Positions 45,174 through 45,704 of a stretch of 45,704 bases of DNA are shown here, piece by piece; within the stretch, counting starts at the first letter, position 1, and each line of letters opens with the position of its first letter. Both the position numbers and the translations under genes were made by a program. The stretch is taken from the NCBI RefSeq assembly GCF_004343705.1, contig NZ_SKFH01000030.1, forward strand, positions 1 through 45,704. Direction: 5' to 3'. The stretch is from Flaviaesturariibacter aridisoli. GTDB taxonomy: Bacteria; Bacteroidota; Bacteroidia; Chitinophagales; Chitinophagaceae. The notes under the pieces were generated by a model. The model was not told where the DNA came from, did not search any database, and saw nothing but the letters and a program-made list of their open reading frames with translations.

Positions 45174-45512
45174 TCATCGGAACAGGTCCGGGTTTTTGTC
45201 CATCGCTTTCTTCTCGATGCTGTACGAGGCTAATAGCCCGCCGCCGCCGCCGAGGGCCACCAACGCGAAGTAAAGCGGCTCCACGTCGCCGCGGGGCGCA
45301 CCGAAATTACTGATCAGGTAGGCCAGCAGCAGGCCGAGGCCGGCGCCCATAATGAGCAGGCCCGCTTTGAGGCTGTTGAAGGGCCGTGGCGAGCGCGGGT
45401 CTTTGCCCTTTTCGAGGATGGCGAGGTTCTCGCGGGTGCGGAGGTAAAAAATACCGAAGGTCATGGCCGTAGTGCTCAGGAAGAGGGTGATCGGCACGAG
45501 GTTATGGTCCAT
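45174..45512 (-). CDS. Small DUF6249-type membrane protein
   Basis: A 112-residue protein with three predicted membrane segments (VPITLFLSTTAMTFGIFYL, then LLIMGAGLGLLLAYLI, then a glycine-rich ALVALGGGGGLLAS). Short linker motifs RTRENLAILEKGKDP and a C-terminal charged tail resemble the DUF6249 family of Bacteroidota membrane proteins, whose role is unknown to me. The start MDHNLVPITL was preferred over an upstream Met because the extra residues are lysine- and proline-rich with no pattern. The neighbouring sigma factor and anti-sigma genes that often accompany such proteins are not visible here and may lie outside the window. Confidence 0.65.
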   Translation of the reverse strand: MDHNLVPITLFLSTTAMTFGIFYLRTRENLAILEKGKDPRSPRPFNSLKAGLLIMGAGLGLLLAYLISNFGAPRGDVEPLYFALVALGGGGGLLASYSIEKKAMDKNPDLFR

Positions 45513-45644
45513 TGTCAAGCTTTTTTGAGGTTTCTGAAGCGGTTTACCCATCATCAGACGCCGCCCGGAAGGTACGGGTTACCGGAAAACCAGGATTATT
45601 CTTCACTTGTGCAGGCCGGTAATCAATGGGATCGGGAGCCGGAT

Positions 45645-45690
45645 AAAAAAAGCGCGCAGGGCAGAATTTCAAAAATTCCGCCCTGCGCGC
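45645..45690 (-). terminator. Strong terminator for a minus-strand gene beyond the right edge
   Basis: An 11-bp stem (45652-45662 with 45680-45690), one A/C mismatch, then a 6-bp inner stem and a three-base loop. Seven A bases on its left side are a T run on the minus strand, so transcription comes from the right. Confidence 0.85.
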
Positions 45691-45704
45691 CGGCGCGGCA
45701 AGCC

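Noticed and set aside
45513-45530. TTGACA-like sequence upstream of the small membrane-protein gene as a sigma-70 -35 box
   Set aside because: Bacteroidota use a different promoter pattern, and no matching -10 box follows at the right distance before the ATG.

Overview
The window comes from a GC-rich member of the Bacteroidota, probably near Chitinophagaceae (inference). Supporting signs are a C-terminal type IX secretion sorting domain, Bacteroidota-type LptD and OstA-like proteins, the three-subunit SdhC-SdhA-SdhB complex with a fused-type cytochrome b, promoters with a TAnnTTTG -7 box, and a near absence of clear Shine-Dalgarno sites. Most genes are ordinary chromosomal genes. The unusual content lies mainly between genes.

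Layout. 1-669: the end of a BON-domain gene and a BON/SH3 gene. 769-13851: histidine utilisation genes hutI-hutG and hutH-hutU, all on the minus strand, separated by a trehalose block. That block holds a trehalose synthase/maltokinase-like fusion on the plus strand, converging on an OtsA-OtsB fusion. Between hutI and the trehalose synthase lie a 43-bp tandem array and a transposon-like unit in which a DUF559 nuclease gene is enclosed by terminal inverted repeats of about 100 bp. 13916-17589: a hypothetical gene, tRNA-Arg(TCT), a single-domain response regulator, a DUF3307/SatD pair, and a divergent winged-helix (AlkZ-like) gene. 17638-19941: a T9SS-exported repeat protein. 20415-21915: ung and plsC. 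21947-28610: an envelope cluster (lptD divergent from amidase, MCE protein and OstA-like protein). 28849-32462: SpmAB-like fusion, ychF, a candidate structured RNA and a GNAT gene. 32567-36055: a large outer-membrane protein. 36056-38045: a decayed accessory strip with an intact AraC-type regulator, remains of a cupin gene and of an ECF sigma factor gene, and one small unknown gene. 38082-41645: sdhCAB. 41857-45512: a hypothetical gene, an N-acetylglucosamine-kinase-like ATPase, a C-terminal processing protease and a small DUF6249-type membrane protein.

How the genes fit together. The hut genes encode the four steps from histidine to glutamate plus formamide. The trehalose genes supply two routes, from maltose and from UDP-glucose plus glucose-6-phosphate, although the kinase half of the first enzyme has lost residues that are normally conserved. 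The lptD-amidase-MCE-OstA cluster concerns outer-membrane lipid and peptidoglycan upkeep. sdhCAB is the respiratory succinate/fumarate enzyme.

The two most striking non-gene patterns are the DUF559 unit with its palindromic terminal repeats, and a recurrent class of short iterated-word repeats that begin within a few bases after stop codons and often pair as inverted repeats. All family assignments were made by reading motifs; no database search was possible.
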